Below, piece by piece: positions 4,872 to 12,639 of a stretch of DNA of 12,858 nucleotides (its first letter is position 1; each line of letters starts with the position of its first letter). A program made the position numbers and the translations under genes. Source of the stretch: UBA7236 sp031372705 (lineage in GTDB: Bacteria > Bacteroidota > Bacteroidia > Chitinophagales > BACL12); the NCBI GenBank assembly GCA_031372705.1, contig JANMLV010000180.1, forward strand, positions 1-12,858, read 5' to 3'. The notes beneath the pieces are model-generated. The model did no database searches and was not told the origin of the DNA. It saw nothing but the letters and a program-made list of their open reading frames with translations.

Positions 4872-7634
4872 TTATTTCCCGTTTATCTCAATAGTAGCAG
4901 CATTATTTTGCTCCGCTTTATTAATTCTATATTTAAAACTCACCATAAAATATCTACCAATAGAATTACTTTGCTGTTGCATTAAATAATTATATGCTCC
5001 AGATTGTGTAATACCTTTATTTTTATCCAATATGTCATTTGCTTTTAATGTTATGGTTCCTCTGTTGGATTTAAGGATATAGCGTGAGATTTCTGCACTC
5101 AATAACGGCACTATGGTACTTTCTGCAAAACCGGTAACAGTATATTCACTTACATTACCATTAAATGCAATACGCCATAAACTATCCGGCGTAACACTCA
5201 AATTAAGGTAAAGGGAGTTGGTCACGTAATTAGCTTGCTGACCTGTTTCTATGCTATAATCTGTTTGGGTAAATTTAATGGAACCTCCGAGTTGGATATC
5301 AAAATAATCCTTTTTCCGATTATCAAAGTTCAAATCAGCTTTATGTGTAAACGCATCGATAATATTCTCTTCGTTGTTTACATAATTGATACCATGCTCA
5401 TATCTTTCGGATAAGTCGAGATTGACATTTATTTTCAATGGTCTAATGGGTGTACTAAAATCAACACCTACGTAACCGGAAACATCATTTTTTACGTTCA
5501 CAAATGTATATGCTTCGGTTAAATCCGGATTAATTGTTTTTGCGAAATTGATTTTATTTTGAATATAAGTTATTTGTGCCCTTGTAAATACACTTGTGAA
5601 CGAAAACTGATCGAATATCATGAAATGTGCGTTAAAATCATGCATATACTCAGGTTGCAAATTGGGGTTGCCTGTAAATACCGACAAAGGATTAATATCG
5701 TCTGAAACCGGCAACAATTGCGATGCGGTTGGTGTATTTACCGATGCATTGTAATTAAGTGCCATTCTGCGTCCTGCTTTAAATTCTTTTTCATAAAACA
5801 CTTCGGGCAAAAAGTAGAGTTGCGATTGGTTGGCATAACTGCTATCGAAAACACTTTGCTGCATGGTTAAATACTCAGCACCCAATCCAAATTTAAACTG
5901 CGTAGATTTTGTATTCCTTTTGAGCGACAACCGTGGTTGCACATAATAATTATTTCTATTAAAATCGGGGCTTAACGAATCTATTTCAAAATCGCCTTCT
6001 AATAAATTACCTCTGCTGCGACTCAATAATTCGTCGGTTAAACCCACTTCAACTATAGGTTCCAGATATAAACTTTTTCCAATTTTAAACAATGAAATAA
6101 ACGATAAATTGGCATTCAAATTATTATTGGTTTCATCTTGAAATGCATTGTCGTGCACATCAAAACCGGTGCCAAAGTATTGTGTTAAATTGTCCCATGT
6201 TGCTTCATTAATTGTTTGTTCTATATCTGCAGCTCCGGCAATTTTAATATACTTGAGATTACCTGTATACTTATGAATATAACTCAAATTAACATTACCG
6301 GTCATGTTGTTCGACTGATTGCTGCTTGCAGATGTCAGTGCATTTGTTAAAATATCGGCAAGATAATTGGCTGTATAACCACTGCTATTACTTTTACCAT
6401 AATTTAATGATAACCCTCCGTTTCCAAAAACACTTTGCATAGAATCGGGCCTATTGCGAAAACTGAAATTTAATCGGTGATAATAATTCTCGGTCGTAGA
6501 TTCATTGTTTTCATCACTCGTGAAATTAAATCCCGGCGTATAATTTTCGGTATGAATATCATTGGTTAAATATTTTTCATACCCATTTCCAAGATAGCTG
6601 ATATTAAATCTATTGCCCGGAACGGCTTCATGTGTGTAATTGGCTCCGGCGCCGCCGCTCGTAATCAGGCCATCAATATTTTGGCCGAAATCTACAGGAA
6701 GGTCGTCAGTATTTTCAATTCTAAATCCACCACCCCGCATCATACTCCCAATGCCGCCATTAAAATCGATATAATCACTAAAACTGAATCCGAACTGATT
6801 GATATTATTTAACATGCCCAAAAATGCAATCTGGTCTGCTTTTGTAAAGCGATATACTTTTGCATTGCCTTGGTATTTTTCTGAAGTCCCAACGCCGGCT
6901 TTTGCATCGCCAAGCCACATGCTTTTTTTGCCTTCCTTCAATACTAGGTTTATTGTTTTACTTTGTGAACCATCCTCAATTCCGGTGAACTCCACTTCAT
7001 CAGATGATTTATCATATACTTGCACTTTTTCAATGGCATCGGCAGGTAAATTTTTAGTAGCTACAGTTGGGTCGTTGCTGAAAAATTCTTTTCCGTCGAC
7101 TAATACCTTTTGAACATCTTCACCTTGTGCTTTAATATTTCCTGATTGGTCTACTTCTATACCAGGTAATTTTTTTAATAAATCTTCTGCAGAAGCATCA
7201 GGATGTGTTTTATAGGAGTTGGCATTATATTGAATGGTATCGCCATTAATTTGAATTGGAATACGTTCTGCAGCAATATTAACTGCATCTAATCCAATTG
7301 TGGCAGTTCGCAAAATAAATATTCCCAAATTGCTGTTTGCTTGCGGAAACGACATAATAGTATCGTAGGTATCGTAGCCTATGAATGAAATTTGCAAGAT
7401 GTAATTGCCAAGAGCAATACCTTTTATTTCGAAGCTGCCGGTTTCACCTGTAAATCCGAAATTCAGCAAAGTTGAATCTACAGGCTTTAACAATGCCACT
7501 GTGCCAAACGCAACAGGAGCGGCTTTGTCATCGAGCACTACCCCGCTAATGGTATGCTGCGCAAACAATTGCGATGCTAACAAACACAATACTATTAATA
7601 GGATATTTCTCAACATAAAAACGTATTTAATCAT
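4872..7634 (-). CDS. Outer-membrane beta-barrel protein, TonB-receptor-like, with carboxypeptidase-regulatory-like domain
   Basis: About 920 residues in the outer membrane. Domains in order: signal peptide ending LLASQLFAQ; a carboxypeptidase-regulatory-like beta-sandwich (about 28-110; HTISGVVLDDKAAPVAFGTV and later GSFEIKGIALGNYILQISFIGY); a TonB-receptor plug-like domain (about 120-235; ASAEDLLKKLPGIEVDQSG, VLVDGKEFFSNDP, then IEKVQVYDKSSDE); and a long barrel ending RYFMVSFKYRIN. It fits the 'outer membrane beta-barrel' (OMP_b-brl_3) branch; no TonB box is evident, so TonB-driven transport is not assured. Start choice: the frame is open to TTG at 7638-7640, but ATG 7632-7634 overlaps the preceding stop as ATGATTAA, the pattern of translational coupling, and ATG 7614-7616 gives an even neater signal peptide. 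It is the second gene of an operon with the GLPGLI protein. The substrate is unknown. Confidence 0.88.
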   Translation of the reverse strand: MIKYVFMLRNILLIVLCLLASQLFAQHTISGVVLDDKAAPVAFGTVALLKPVDSTLLNFGFTGETGSFEIKGIALGNYILQISFIGYDTYDTIMSFPQANSNLGIFILRTATIGLDAVNIAAERIPIQINGDTIQYNANSYKTHPDASAEDLLKKLPGIEVDQSGNIKAQGEDVQKVLVDGKEFFSNDPTVATKNLPADAIEKVQVYDKSSDEVEFTGIEDGSQSKTINLVLKEGKKSMWLGDAKAGVGTSEKYQGNAKVYRFTKADQIAFLGMLNNINQFGFSFSDYIDFNGGIGSMMRGGGFRIENTDDLPVDFGQNIDGLITSGGAGANYTHEAVPGNRFNISYLGNGYEKYLTNDIHTENYTPGFNFTSDENNESTTENYYHRLNFSFRNRPDSMQSVFGNGGLSLNYGKSNSSGYTANYLADILTNALTSASSNQSNNMTGNVNLSYIHKYTGNLKYIKIAGAADIEQTINEATWDNLTQYFGTGFDVHDNAFQDETNNNLNANLSFISLFKIGKSLYLEPIVEVGLTDELLSRSRGNLLEGDFEIDSLSPDFNRNNYYVQPRLSLKRNTKSTQFKFGLGAEYLTMQQSVFDSSYANQSQLYFLPEVFYEKEFKAGRRMALNYNASVNTPTASQLLPVSDDINPLSVFTGNPNLQPEYMHDFNAHFMIFDQFSFTSVFTRAQITYIQNKINFAKTINPDLTEAYTFVNVKNDVSGYVGVDFSTPIRPLKINVNLDLSERYEHGINYVNNEENIIDAFTHKADLNFDNRKKDYFDIQLGGSIKFTQTDYSIETGQQANYVTNSLYLNLSVTPDSLWRIAFNGNVSEYTVTGFAESTIVPLLSAEISRYILKSNRGTITLKANDILDKNKGITQSGAYNYLMQQQSNSIGRYFMVSFKYRINKAEQNNAATIEINGK

Positions 7635-8370
7635 TCTCAATTTTAATTACCACACCCGGGCGACCGCCATCAACGCCCATCTCTTTCAATTTTTCTTCAA
7701 CTATTTTGTTGTATTCCTCTTCCGTAACTTTTTTTCCGTCTTTAGGCTTCGTTATTAATTTTTCATCAACGGTTTTAACAATTGATGTAGCGGTAATTAT
7801 TTGGTCACCATTATTAATATTTACTTCCAAAATCAATCCGGGTAAACCAACATAATTAAACGGCCCTATTGCTACCGGAATAGCCGGTGTAAACCATGCG
7901 GTAATTGATTTGGTAGTATCTGCTTTTGTAGCTTCAGAACATGGATAATTTAAAATCATTTTTTGCTTGCCTGTCAATTTCCAACCGTCGGCAACTATTT
8001 CATTTTCGATTAAAAACTTGCGCTGCATAAATTCGCGTTGTTGTATCATTTTTTTATTGGCGATGTCGCAATAAATTTTATTATCAGGTGGTGCCATTTG
8101 GATAAATACACGACCTCCATCTTCTGATTCGCGGTCGATATTCATATTATCGGTTCCGGCAGTATCGTTTTGATATAGTGATGCCGCTTCCGTAAAAAAC
8201 AAAGTAGTTTTATTGGTATGCTCAGTAGGCAAGCCCGGTGGCGGAGGCATATCACCATCAAAATGTAAGTCAAGTTTGCGCACTTCCTGATACTGAACAG
8301 TTCCTGCTTGCTGGGCCAAGCCAACGCATGCTGCCATTAAGGCAAAAGATAGCATATAGATTTTTTTCAT
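7627..8370 (-). CDS. GLPGLI family secreted protein
   Basis: A 247-residue protein with a signal peptide (MKKIYMLSFALMAACVGLAQ), so exported, probably to the periplasm or cell surface. The family name motif is exact: YVGLPGLILEV at 173-183, preceded by AWFTPAIPVAIGPF (158-171), the typical W...P...GP-x-x-Y/F-x-GLPGLI arrangement; a YPCSEAT block at 142-148 sits where members usually have a Y-P-x-x-x-A-T segment. An early proline stretch MPPPPGLP (41-48) is unusual-looking but is seen in part of the family as I recall. Biochemical function is not established for the family. It is the first gene of an operon: its stop overlaps the ATG of the barrel gene by 8 bases. The divergent sensor kinase/regulator pair suggests expression is under envelope-signal control (inference). 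Confidence 0.9.
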   Translation of the reverse strand: MKKIYMLSFALMAACVGLAQQAGTVQYQEVRKLDLHFDGDMPPPPGLPTEHTNKTTLFFTEAASLYQNDTAGTDNMNIDRESEDGGRVFIQMAPPDNKIYCDIANKKMIQQREFMQRKFLIENEIVADGWKLTGKQKMILNYPCSEATKADTTKSITAWFTPAIPVAIGPFNYVGLPGLILEVNINNGDQIITATSIVKTVDEKLITKPKDGKKVTEEEYNKIVEEKLKEMGVDGGRPGVVIKIEND

Positions 8371-8386
8371 TGTAATTATTTTAATG

Positions 8387-8394
8387 CAAAAGTA
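8387..8394 (-). promoter_or_regulatory. Bacteroidota -7 promoter element for the GLPGLI/barrel operon
   Basis: On the minus strand TACTTTTG is an exact match to the Bacteroidota -7 consensus TAnnTTTG, 16 bases upstream of the ATG at 8370. No clear -33 TTTG lies at ideal spacing. The element abuts the dyad at 8392-8421, so a bound regulator would touch the polymerase site. Confidence 0.5.
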
Positions 8395-8451
8395 AACCTC
8401 TCCGCAAGCAAAGAGGTTAACCCATCCCCAATTTAGGTTAATTAAGGTTAA
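8392..8451. promoter_or_regulatory. Candidate operator: one dyad and three AGGTTAA direct repeats
   Basis: AACCTCT (8395-8401) and AGAGGTT (8412-8418) are exact reverse complements with a 10-base spacer; after one mismatch GT/AC extends each arm. AGGTTAA occurs in direct orientation at 8414-8420, 8435-8441 and 8445-8451, with steps of 21 and 10 bases, about two turns and one turn of the helix. OmpR-type regulators commonly bind such helically phased direct repeats. The cluster lies between the divergent starts at 8370 and 8500, so it could serve both operons. Binding by the adjacent response regulator is inference. Confidence 0.5.
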
Positions 8452-8479
8452 GCGGTAATTTTAACAATATTGAATAGTA

Positions 8480-8487
8480 TATTTTTG
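8480..8487 (+). promoter_or_regulatory. Bacteroidota -7 promoter element for the kinase/regulator operon
   Basis: TATTTTTG matches TAnnTTTG exactly and ends 12 bases before the ATG at 8500. A transcript from here would have a leader of only a few bases. That also rules out the in-frame TTG at 8470-8472, which would lie upstream of the transcript start. No good -33 element is visible. Confidence 0.4.
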
Positions 8488-8499
8488 TATCAAATTACA

Positions 8500-9957
8500 A
8501 TGAAGCAAAACAAAACAACAGGAATTATTGCACTCATGGTAGCGGGAGGACTGCTCCTATCGTTGTTTATTGGCAGATGGTTACAAACTGAATATACCTC
8601 TGCTAAAATGGAATTAAGCAAAGATTTATTTGAGCAATTTATGGATGCCAACAGGCGATTAACGGATTCATTAATAGCCAATAAATTTATTACACCGATA
8701 CTAAACGATACATCAGGTTTTAAAATAAATACCGTTGCCAGGCGCGAAATTGACCACAACGGCGATTCTATTCGCATAATTACATCCACTGCATTCGGCG
8801 ATTCAATGCCTGCCACAATTCAATTGGAAGGCATGGATGAAAATATGCACAATGAAAGTTTCGACATTAAATTTACAACCGATTCAAACTACAGGCTTGT
8901 TCAGGGTGTCCGATTATTTATCAGCGAAATGAGCAGTAAAGCAGGTGAACCCGGATTTTTCTCCGGCATGATGAGTCCTTCAGATACCGTATTATTACAA
9001 GCCTATTTTGCAGCTAATTTAGATAGCAACAAATTTGATGTTAAACCGGTTTGGGTTTCAGGTAGAAATGAAAAATCGTTTCCACCACCTATGTTTTATT
9101 ATCAAAGCAAATTAATGACAGCTCCGTACGGTGTTGAAATTCAAGCATACAATGCATTTATTTTAAAAGGAATGGTACCCGAATTTATTTCCGGTTGTTT
9201 ATTGTTATTGGTCATTACTTTTGCATTTATTTTCTCCTATCGTAACATACGCAACCAAATGCGGTTGGCAGTTTTAAAGGATGATTTAATCAGCAATATT
9301 TCGCATGAACTTAAAACGCCCGTTGCTACAGTGAAAGTAGCGATAGAAGCCATGCAGCAAATGGATCCGAACACACAAAAAGATAAAATGCACAATTATT
9401 TAGGTATGGCTGCGCAAGAAATTTCGCGACTTGATTTATTAGTTAATAAAGTGATGAACAGTATTTTGCTCGACAATGGCAAACAAATTTTTCAATCGGA
9501 ACAAATTAATCCGGTTGCAATTATTGAAGAAGCTGTTTTAGGGATGCAAGTGCAAGCTGCGCAAAAGTCAGGCGTTATAACTTTTTTACCACATTCCTTC
9601 ACCGGAAATATAATTGGCGATAGTTTACATATTAAAGGTGTGCTGTTTAATTTAATTGAAAACAGTTTAAAATACAGTGGTGAAAATCCATCAATAACCA
9701 TTGCTTTATTTAATGATAACAGTGGAACAAAAATCAGTATAACTGATAACGGTCCCGGAATTCCCGAAGCTTATTTATCAAAAGTTTTTGATAAATTTTT
9801 CAGGGTTCCTGATGGCAATAAACATAATACAAAAGGATATGGTCTCGGATTATATTATGCGGCACAAGTAATGCGCGCTTCCGGAGGAAATATCACGGTT
9901 AATAATAATACCAATAAAGGTTGTACATTCACCCTAACTTTTCCGCCACATGCTTAA
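8500..9957 (+). CDS. Membrane sensor histidine kinase
   Basis: Counting from ATG 8500 (485 residues): transmembrane segment 1 at about 8-27, an external sensor region of about 195 residues at 28-225, transmembrane segment 2 at about 228-247, then the kinase core. H-box DLISNISHELKTPVATVK puts the phospho-accepting His at 269; N-box NLIENSLKYS lies at 384-393 (Asn388); G1 DNGPGIP at 416-422; F-box KVFDKFFRV at 428-436; G2 GYGLGLYYA at 446-454. All catalytic motifs are intact. The sensor region matches no domain I can name; it has a proline cluster (SFPPPMF). A longer frame begins at TTG 8470, but the -7-like element at 8480-8487 and the better Met at 8500 favour the shorter form. Its stop overlaps the response-regulator start by 8 bases (ATGCTTAA). 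It likely senses an envelope signal and phosphorylates that partner. Confidence 0.93.
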   Translation: MKQNKTTGIIALMVAGGLLLSLFIGRWLQTEYTSAKMELSKDLFEQFMDANRRLTDSLIANKFITPILNDTSGFKINTVARREIDHNGDSIRIITSTAFGDSMPATIQLEGMDENMHNESFDIKFTTDSNYRLVQGVRLFISEMSSKAGEPGFFSGMMSPSDTVLLQAYFAANLDSNKFDVKPVWVSGRNEKSFPPPMFYYQSKLMTAPYGVEIQAYNAFILKGMVPEFISGCLLLLVITFAFIFSYRNIRNQMRLAVLKDDLISNISHELKTPVATVKVAIEAMQQMDPNTQKDKMHNYLGMAAQEISRLDLLVNKVMNSILLDNGKQIFQSEQINPVAIIEEAVLGMQVQAAQKSGVITFLPHSFTGNIIGDSLHIKGVLFNLIENSLKYSGENPSITIALFNDNSGTKISITDNGPGIPEAYLSKVFDKFFRVPDGNKHNTKGYGLGLYYAAQVMRASGGNITVNNNTNKGCTFTLTFPPHA

Positions 9958-10636
9958 AACGAAAATTCTTTATGTAGAGGATGAATTAAATCTTGGCACT
10001 ATTGTTTCTGATAGTCTCGAACAAAAAGGATTTGATGTATTACTCATTAAAGATGGCGCGAAAGTGATGGATGCATTTTCAAAATTCACACCCGACATTT
10101 GTGTGCTGGATGTAATGTTACCTAATGTTGATGGATTTGAACTCGGTAAAAGCATTTCGGCGCGATATCCGCATTTGCCTATCATTTTTCTCACGGCTAA
10201 AACGCAAACGCAGGATGTATTGCAAGGTTTCACATCAGGCGCAACCGATTATATGCGTAAACCATTCAGCATAGAAGAATTAGTGGTGCGCATTAATAAT
10301 CAATTGCAATTAAGTAAAGTTGCCAATAAACCGGGCGAGGCTATCGCAATAGGGAAATGTATTTTCCATACCAATAAATACGAATTACAAATTGGAGATG
10401 TAATACATAAACTGTCAAATCGTGAAGCAGAAGTATTACAAGTATTCTGTCGAAATATGAATAGCATTGCCGACCGCAAAAGTTTATTGCTGGAAGTTTG
10501 GGGTGATGATTCATTTTTCCATTCCCGCAACTTAGATGTTTACATCAGAAAACTCCGCGAATATTTTGGCAGCAATAATGGTGTGGAAATAATTACACTA
10601 AAAGGAAAAGGTTATCAATTTGTTGTAAATCAATAA
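9950..10636 (+). CDS. OmpR-family response regulator, RprY-like
   Basis: A 228-residue two-domain regulator. Receiver domain (about 4-120): acidic pocket E10/D11, phospho-acceptor Asp54 in CVLDVMLPNVDGFEL, Thr82 in IIFLTAKT and Lys104 in YMRKPF. The C-terminal winged helix (about 130-226) carries LSNREAEVLQVFCRNMNS and VWGDDSFFHSRNLDVYIRKL, close to the RprY group of Bacteroidota regulators, and ends with the usual GKGYQFVV. All phosphorylation residues are present. It overlaps the kinase gene by 8 bases, so the two are co-expressed. Likely targets are its own operon and the divergent GLPGLI/barrel operon through the AGGTTAA sites at 8392-8451; this is inference. The stop at 10634-10636 is 2 bases from the stop of the convergent sulfotransferase gene, and no terminator is visible between them. 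Confidence 0.93.
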   Translation: MLKTKILYVEDELNLGTIVSDSLEQKGFDVLLIKDGAKVMDAFSKFTPDICVLDVMLPNVDGFELGKSISARYPHLPIIFLTAKTQTQDVLQGFTSGATDYMRKPFSIEELVVRINNQLQLSKVANKPGEAIAIGKCIFHTNKYELQIGDVIHKLSNREAEVLQVFCRNMNSIADRKSLLLEVWGDDSFFHSRNLDVYIRKLREYFGSNNGVEIITLKGKGYQFVVNQ

Positions 10637-10638
10637 CA

Positions 10639-11367
10639 TTATCTTAAAAATCGCCAATACATTTTTTTAAATACGTTGAATGTATTGAACAATAATTGTG
10701 CATGCCAAGGCTCACTAATATTTTTCCAGCTCTCCGGAAAATCGTATCCCCAATAACGCATAAATGGTCCGAATACAAATTTGGCGCGGCGTTTGGCGGT
10801 ATCACTTTCGTAATAACTCCAAAAATCGGCTTTCTTTTCAGGTGTTTTATTGGCTTGCGGTAAATCGCGGGTGATGGGTAAGCCGACTGCTGTAAATACT
10901 TTCCGATAATCTGCTACCAAATGCTCAAAACGAATAATGTGATTCATTTTTTTATGATGCACGATGCTCCAATTACTGTAAGGCCATTTAAAAAATTGCA
11001 TGAAGTAATTTTCGAAGGATGCATTGTTATTTATAATGTATTGGTATCTAACCGCATCGCGATTTTTTGCGAGTGATTTACGCAGCCATTTACCGGGGCG
11101 CTTTCTGCCTGAAGAAAAGCGTTGATCTAAATCATTTTTATATTTAAAATACATGCTCACCGTTTGGTCGAGGGGATTGCGAACGCTGCCAATGGAGGTG
11201 TATTTTTTTTCTTCGCTTGATGCCTTACGGAGATAATCATCGTAAGTAGCATGCTTATTTAAAAATGGCTCACAACCATATTGCTCTCGAATTTCTTTTG
11301 AGATGGCTGAAGTAGCAGTGAGCGGAAGTTCTACAAAAATGAATTTATGTTGGTGGTCGATTACCAT
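10639..11367 (-). CDS. Sulfotransferase-family protein
   Basis: A 242-residue cytoplasmic protein resembling PAPS-dependent sulfotransferases of the Sulfotransfer_2 type. The opening strand-loop-helix KFIFVELPLTATSAISKEI (8-26) stands where the 5'-phosphosulfate loop (usually FIxIPKTAGTS) lies, and SIGSVRNPLDQTVSMYF (58-74) matches the 3'-phosphate site, with Arg63 and Ser71 in the expected places. The usual Lys of the first loop is Leu16 here. I recall a Bacteroidota subgroup with ELPxTxSTAIS in this loop, so this may be a family trait rather than decay. Substrate is probably a surface glycan or lipid, given nearby glycan genes; this is inference. It is monocistronic, converging on the response regulator. 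The start at 11365-11367 has a -7-like element 17 bases upstream. Confidence 0.78.
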   Translation of the reverse strand: MVIDHQHKFIFVELPLTATSAISKEIREQYGCEPFLNKHATYDDYLRKASSEEKKYTSIGSVRNPLDQTVSMYFKYKNDLDQRFSSGRKRPGKWLRKSLAKNRDAVRYQYIINNNASFENYFMQFFKWPYSNWSIVHHKKMNHIIRFEHLVADYRKVFTAVGLPITRDLPQANKTPEKKADFWSYYESDTAKRRAKFVFGPFMRYWGYDFPESWKNISEPWHAQLLFNTFNVFKKMYWRFLR

Positions 11368-11384
11368 TTTTTTAATTTAAGTGG

Positions 11385-11392
11385 CAAAGGTA
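11385..11392 (-). promoter_or_regulatory. Bacteroidota -7 promoter element for the sulfotransferase gene
   Basis: On the minus strand TACCTTTG matches TAnnTTTG exactly and ends 17 bases before the ATG at 11367. No -33 TTTG is seen at ideal spacing. Confidence 0.45.
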
Positions 11393-11411
11393 GGGATTTG
11401 CAGGAAAACTA

Positions 11412-11593
11412 ATGTGCAAATGTACCAATGTACCGATGTACCAATTAAACAGCCGATGAACAGCCGGAGCCCAAGAAGACATATTGTATCATCAACTAAT
11501 CCGTTCTTAATCCGTTCAATCTGTTAAATCGGTGTTCCTTTTCATTTCACGCGGAGGTAGGGAGAAGCGGAGACCGCGGAGTGAACAGCCGGA
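11412..11593. repeat. Intergenic repeat cluster
   Basis: Four 8-bp units in tandem (ATGTGCAA, ATGTACCA, ATGTACCG, ATGTACCA) fill 11412-11443. The 12-mer TGAACAGCCGGA appears at 11457-11468 and again at 11582-11593. Between them lie AATCCGTTCAATCTGTTAAA-type and CGCGGAGG...GAGACCGCGGAG-type stretches. I recall such ATGTACCA tandems, AATCCGTT strings and GCGGAG strings as common intergenic repeats in Bacteroidota genomes. No coding sequence is visible here. Confidence 0.55.
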
Positions 11594-11613
11594 ACTAATG
11601 TCCTAAGATGTTA

Positions 11614-12474
11614 TTAATTAGCGTGGGAGGCAATGAATCCCAATAAATGCGATTTTACGTCGTCGGGGAGGTAGCCGCCGAAGAAGATGGTGCCCATGTC
11701 GTGACTGTAGAGAGGATAAAAATGGTATTCGTTTTCAACGGATTGCAGATTTAATTCGGCGCGTAATATTTCGCCTTGCGATGCGGGAACGGTAAAATCG
11801 AGGCCGCAATATTGTAATAAAGTTGGAGGTGATGTTGGAGTTACGAAATTTACGGGACTAGCATTTGCCCAAGCGGTGGAATCAGACGCAAATGTTGTGC
11901 CTGTGAGGTTTTCGACGAGTAATGATAAATCAGGGGTGTTCACAAAATATTCGTTGGTGACATCTGTGGGGCCGGCGAGACTGATAGCGGCTTTTATGGC
12001 TCCGTCGGTATTATTGTTGTAAGCGGTGTATAATGCTAAATGTCCTCCGGCGCTATGACCGGCAATAATAATTTGATCGGGGGCAAATACGAAAGTATTG
12101 CTTTTTGTAATTAACAAATCTAAAGCAGTTCTTATGTCTAAAGCAAGGTCTGCTAAGGTTACTCCAACTGCAGCATCTGCGAGGCGATAATTTACATTTG
12201 CGTATGCAAAATCGTTTCCCTTGAGGGCCGATAATAAAACCGTGAAATCGCTTTTATCCCCCGTGCTCCATCCACCCCCATGAATAAAAACCAACAATTT
12301 GGTATTTGTTGAGCGGTTGGCAGGCAGATACAAATCCAGTTTTTGCAGCGGCCCATCACCATATTCAATTTCGTAAATTGTTTCTTCTATTAAAGTATCA
12401 GATGCAGTAGGCTCATCGGAACAAGCTGAAAATAAGGATATTGCAGTAAATAGGATAAACAATTGTTTGGTCAT
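11614..12474 (-). CDS. Lipoprotein alpha/beta-hydrolase, esterase type
   Basis: A 286-residue hydrolase of the hormone-sensitive-lipase/BD-FAE-like group. A signal peptide with lipobox (LFSAC, Cys18) followed by SDE predicts a lipid-anchored envelope enzyme. FIHGGGW (63-69) forms the oxyanion hole; GHSAGG (139-144) gives nucleophile Ser141; GLDFTVPASQ (224-233) gives Asp226; YSHDMG (256-261) gives His258. The triad is therefore complete and the length is normal. It probably cleaves carboxylic ester groups such as acyl or feruloyl substituents on glycans; the substrate cannot be read. It stands alone between an intergenic repeat cluster downstream and a 165-bp gap upstream. The ATG at 12472-12474 opens straight into the signal peptide. 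Confidence 0.88.
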   Translation of the reverse strand: MTKQLFILFTAISLFSACSDEPTASDTLIEETIYEIEYGDGPLQKLDLYLPANRSTNTKLLVFIHGGGWSTGDKSDFTVLLSALKGNDFAYANVNYRLADAAVGVTLADLALDIRTALDLLITKSNTFVFAPDQIIIAGHSAGGHLALYTAYNNNTDGAIKAAISLAGPTDVTNEYFVNTPDLSLLVENLTGTTFASDSTAWANASPVNFVTPTSPPTLLQYCGLDFTVPASQGEILRAELNLQSVENEYHFYPLYSHDMGTIFFGGYLPDDVKSHLLGFIASHAN

Positions 12475-12639
12475 AACGCGATTTGCCCTTTAAGATTATT
12501 TAATACGCAGGAAATATTGAAAGGTTCAACTTTAAAGCATTTTTTGCAACATGAAGTAAGGATAAACGAAAAAACGCCGATGATTATGCTTGAAATAAAT
12601 GCTTATTTATACAAAATCTATACTGCGTTTATTCCATAA

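Noticed and set aside
6630..7113. Plus-strand open frames opposite the barrel gene
   Set aside because: They lie wholly inside a strong 920-residue coding region and show no recognisable protein features.
7635..7640. TTG start for the barrel gene
   Set aside because: ATG 7632-7634, two codons on, overlaps the GLPGLI stop in the usual coupling pattern.
8470..8499. Upstream TTG start for the kinase
   Set aside because: It lies before the likely -7 element and adds ten residues ahead of an otherwise good membrane anchor.
11412..11443. CRISPR-like tandem array
   Set aside because: Units are 8 bp with no spacers and no cas genes; it is a simple tandem repeat.
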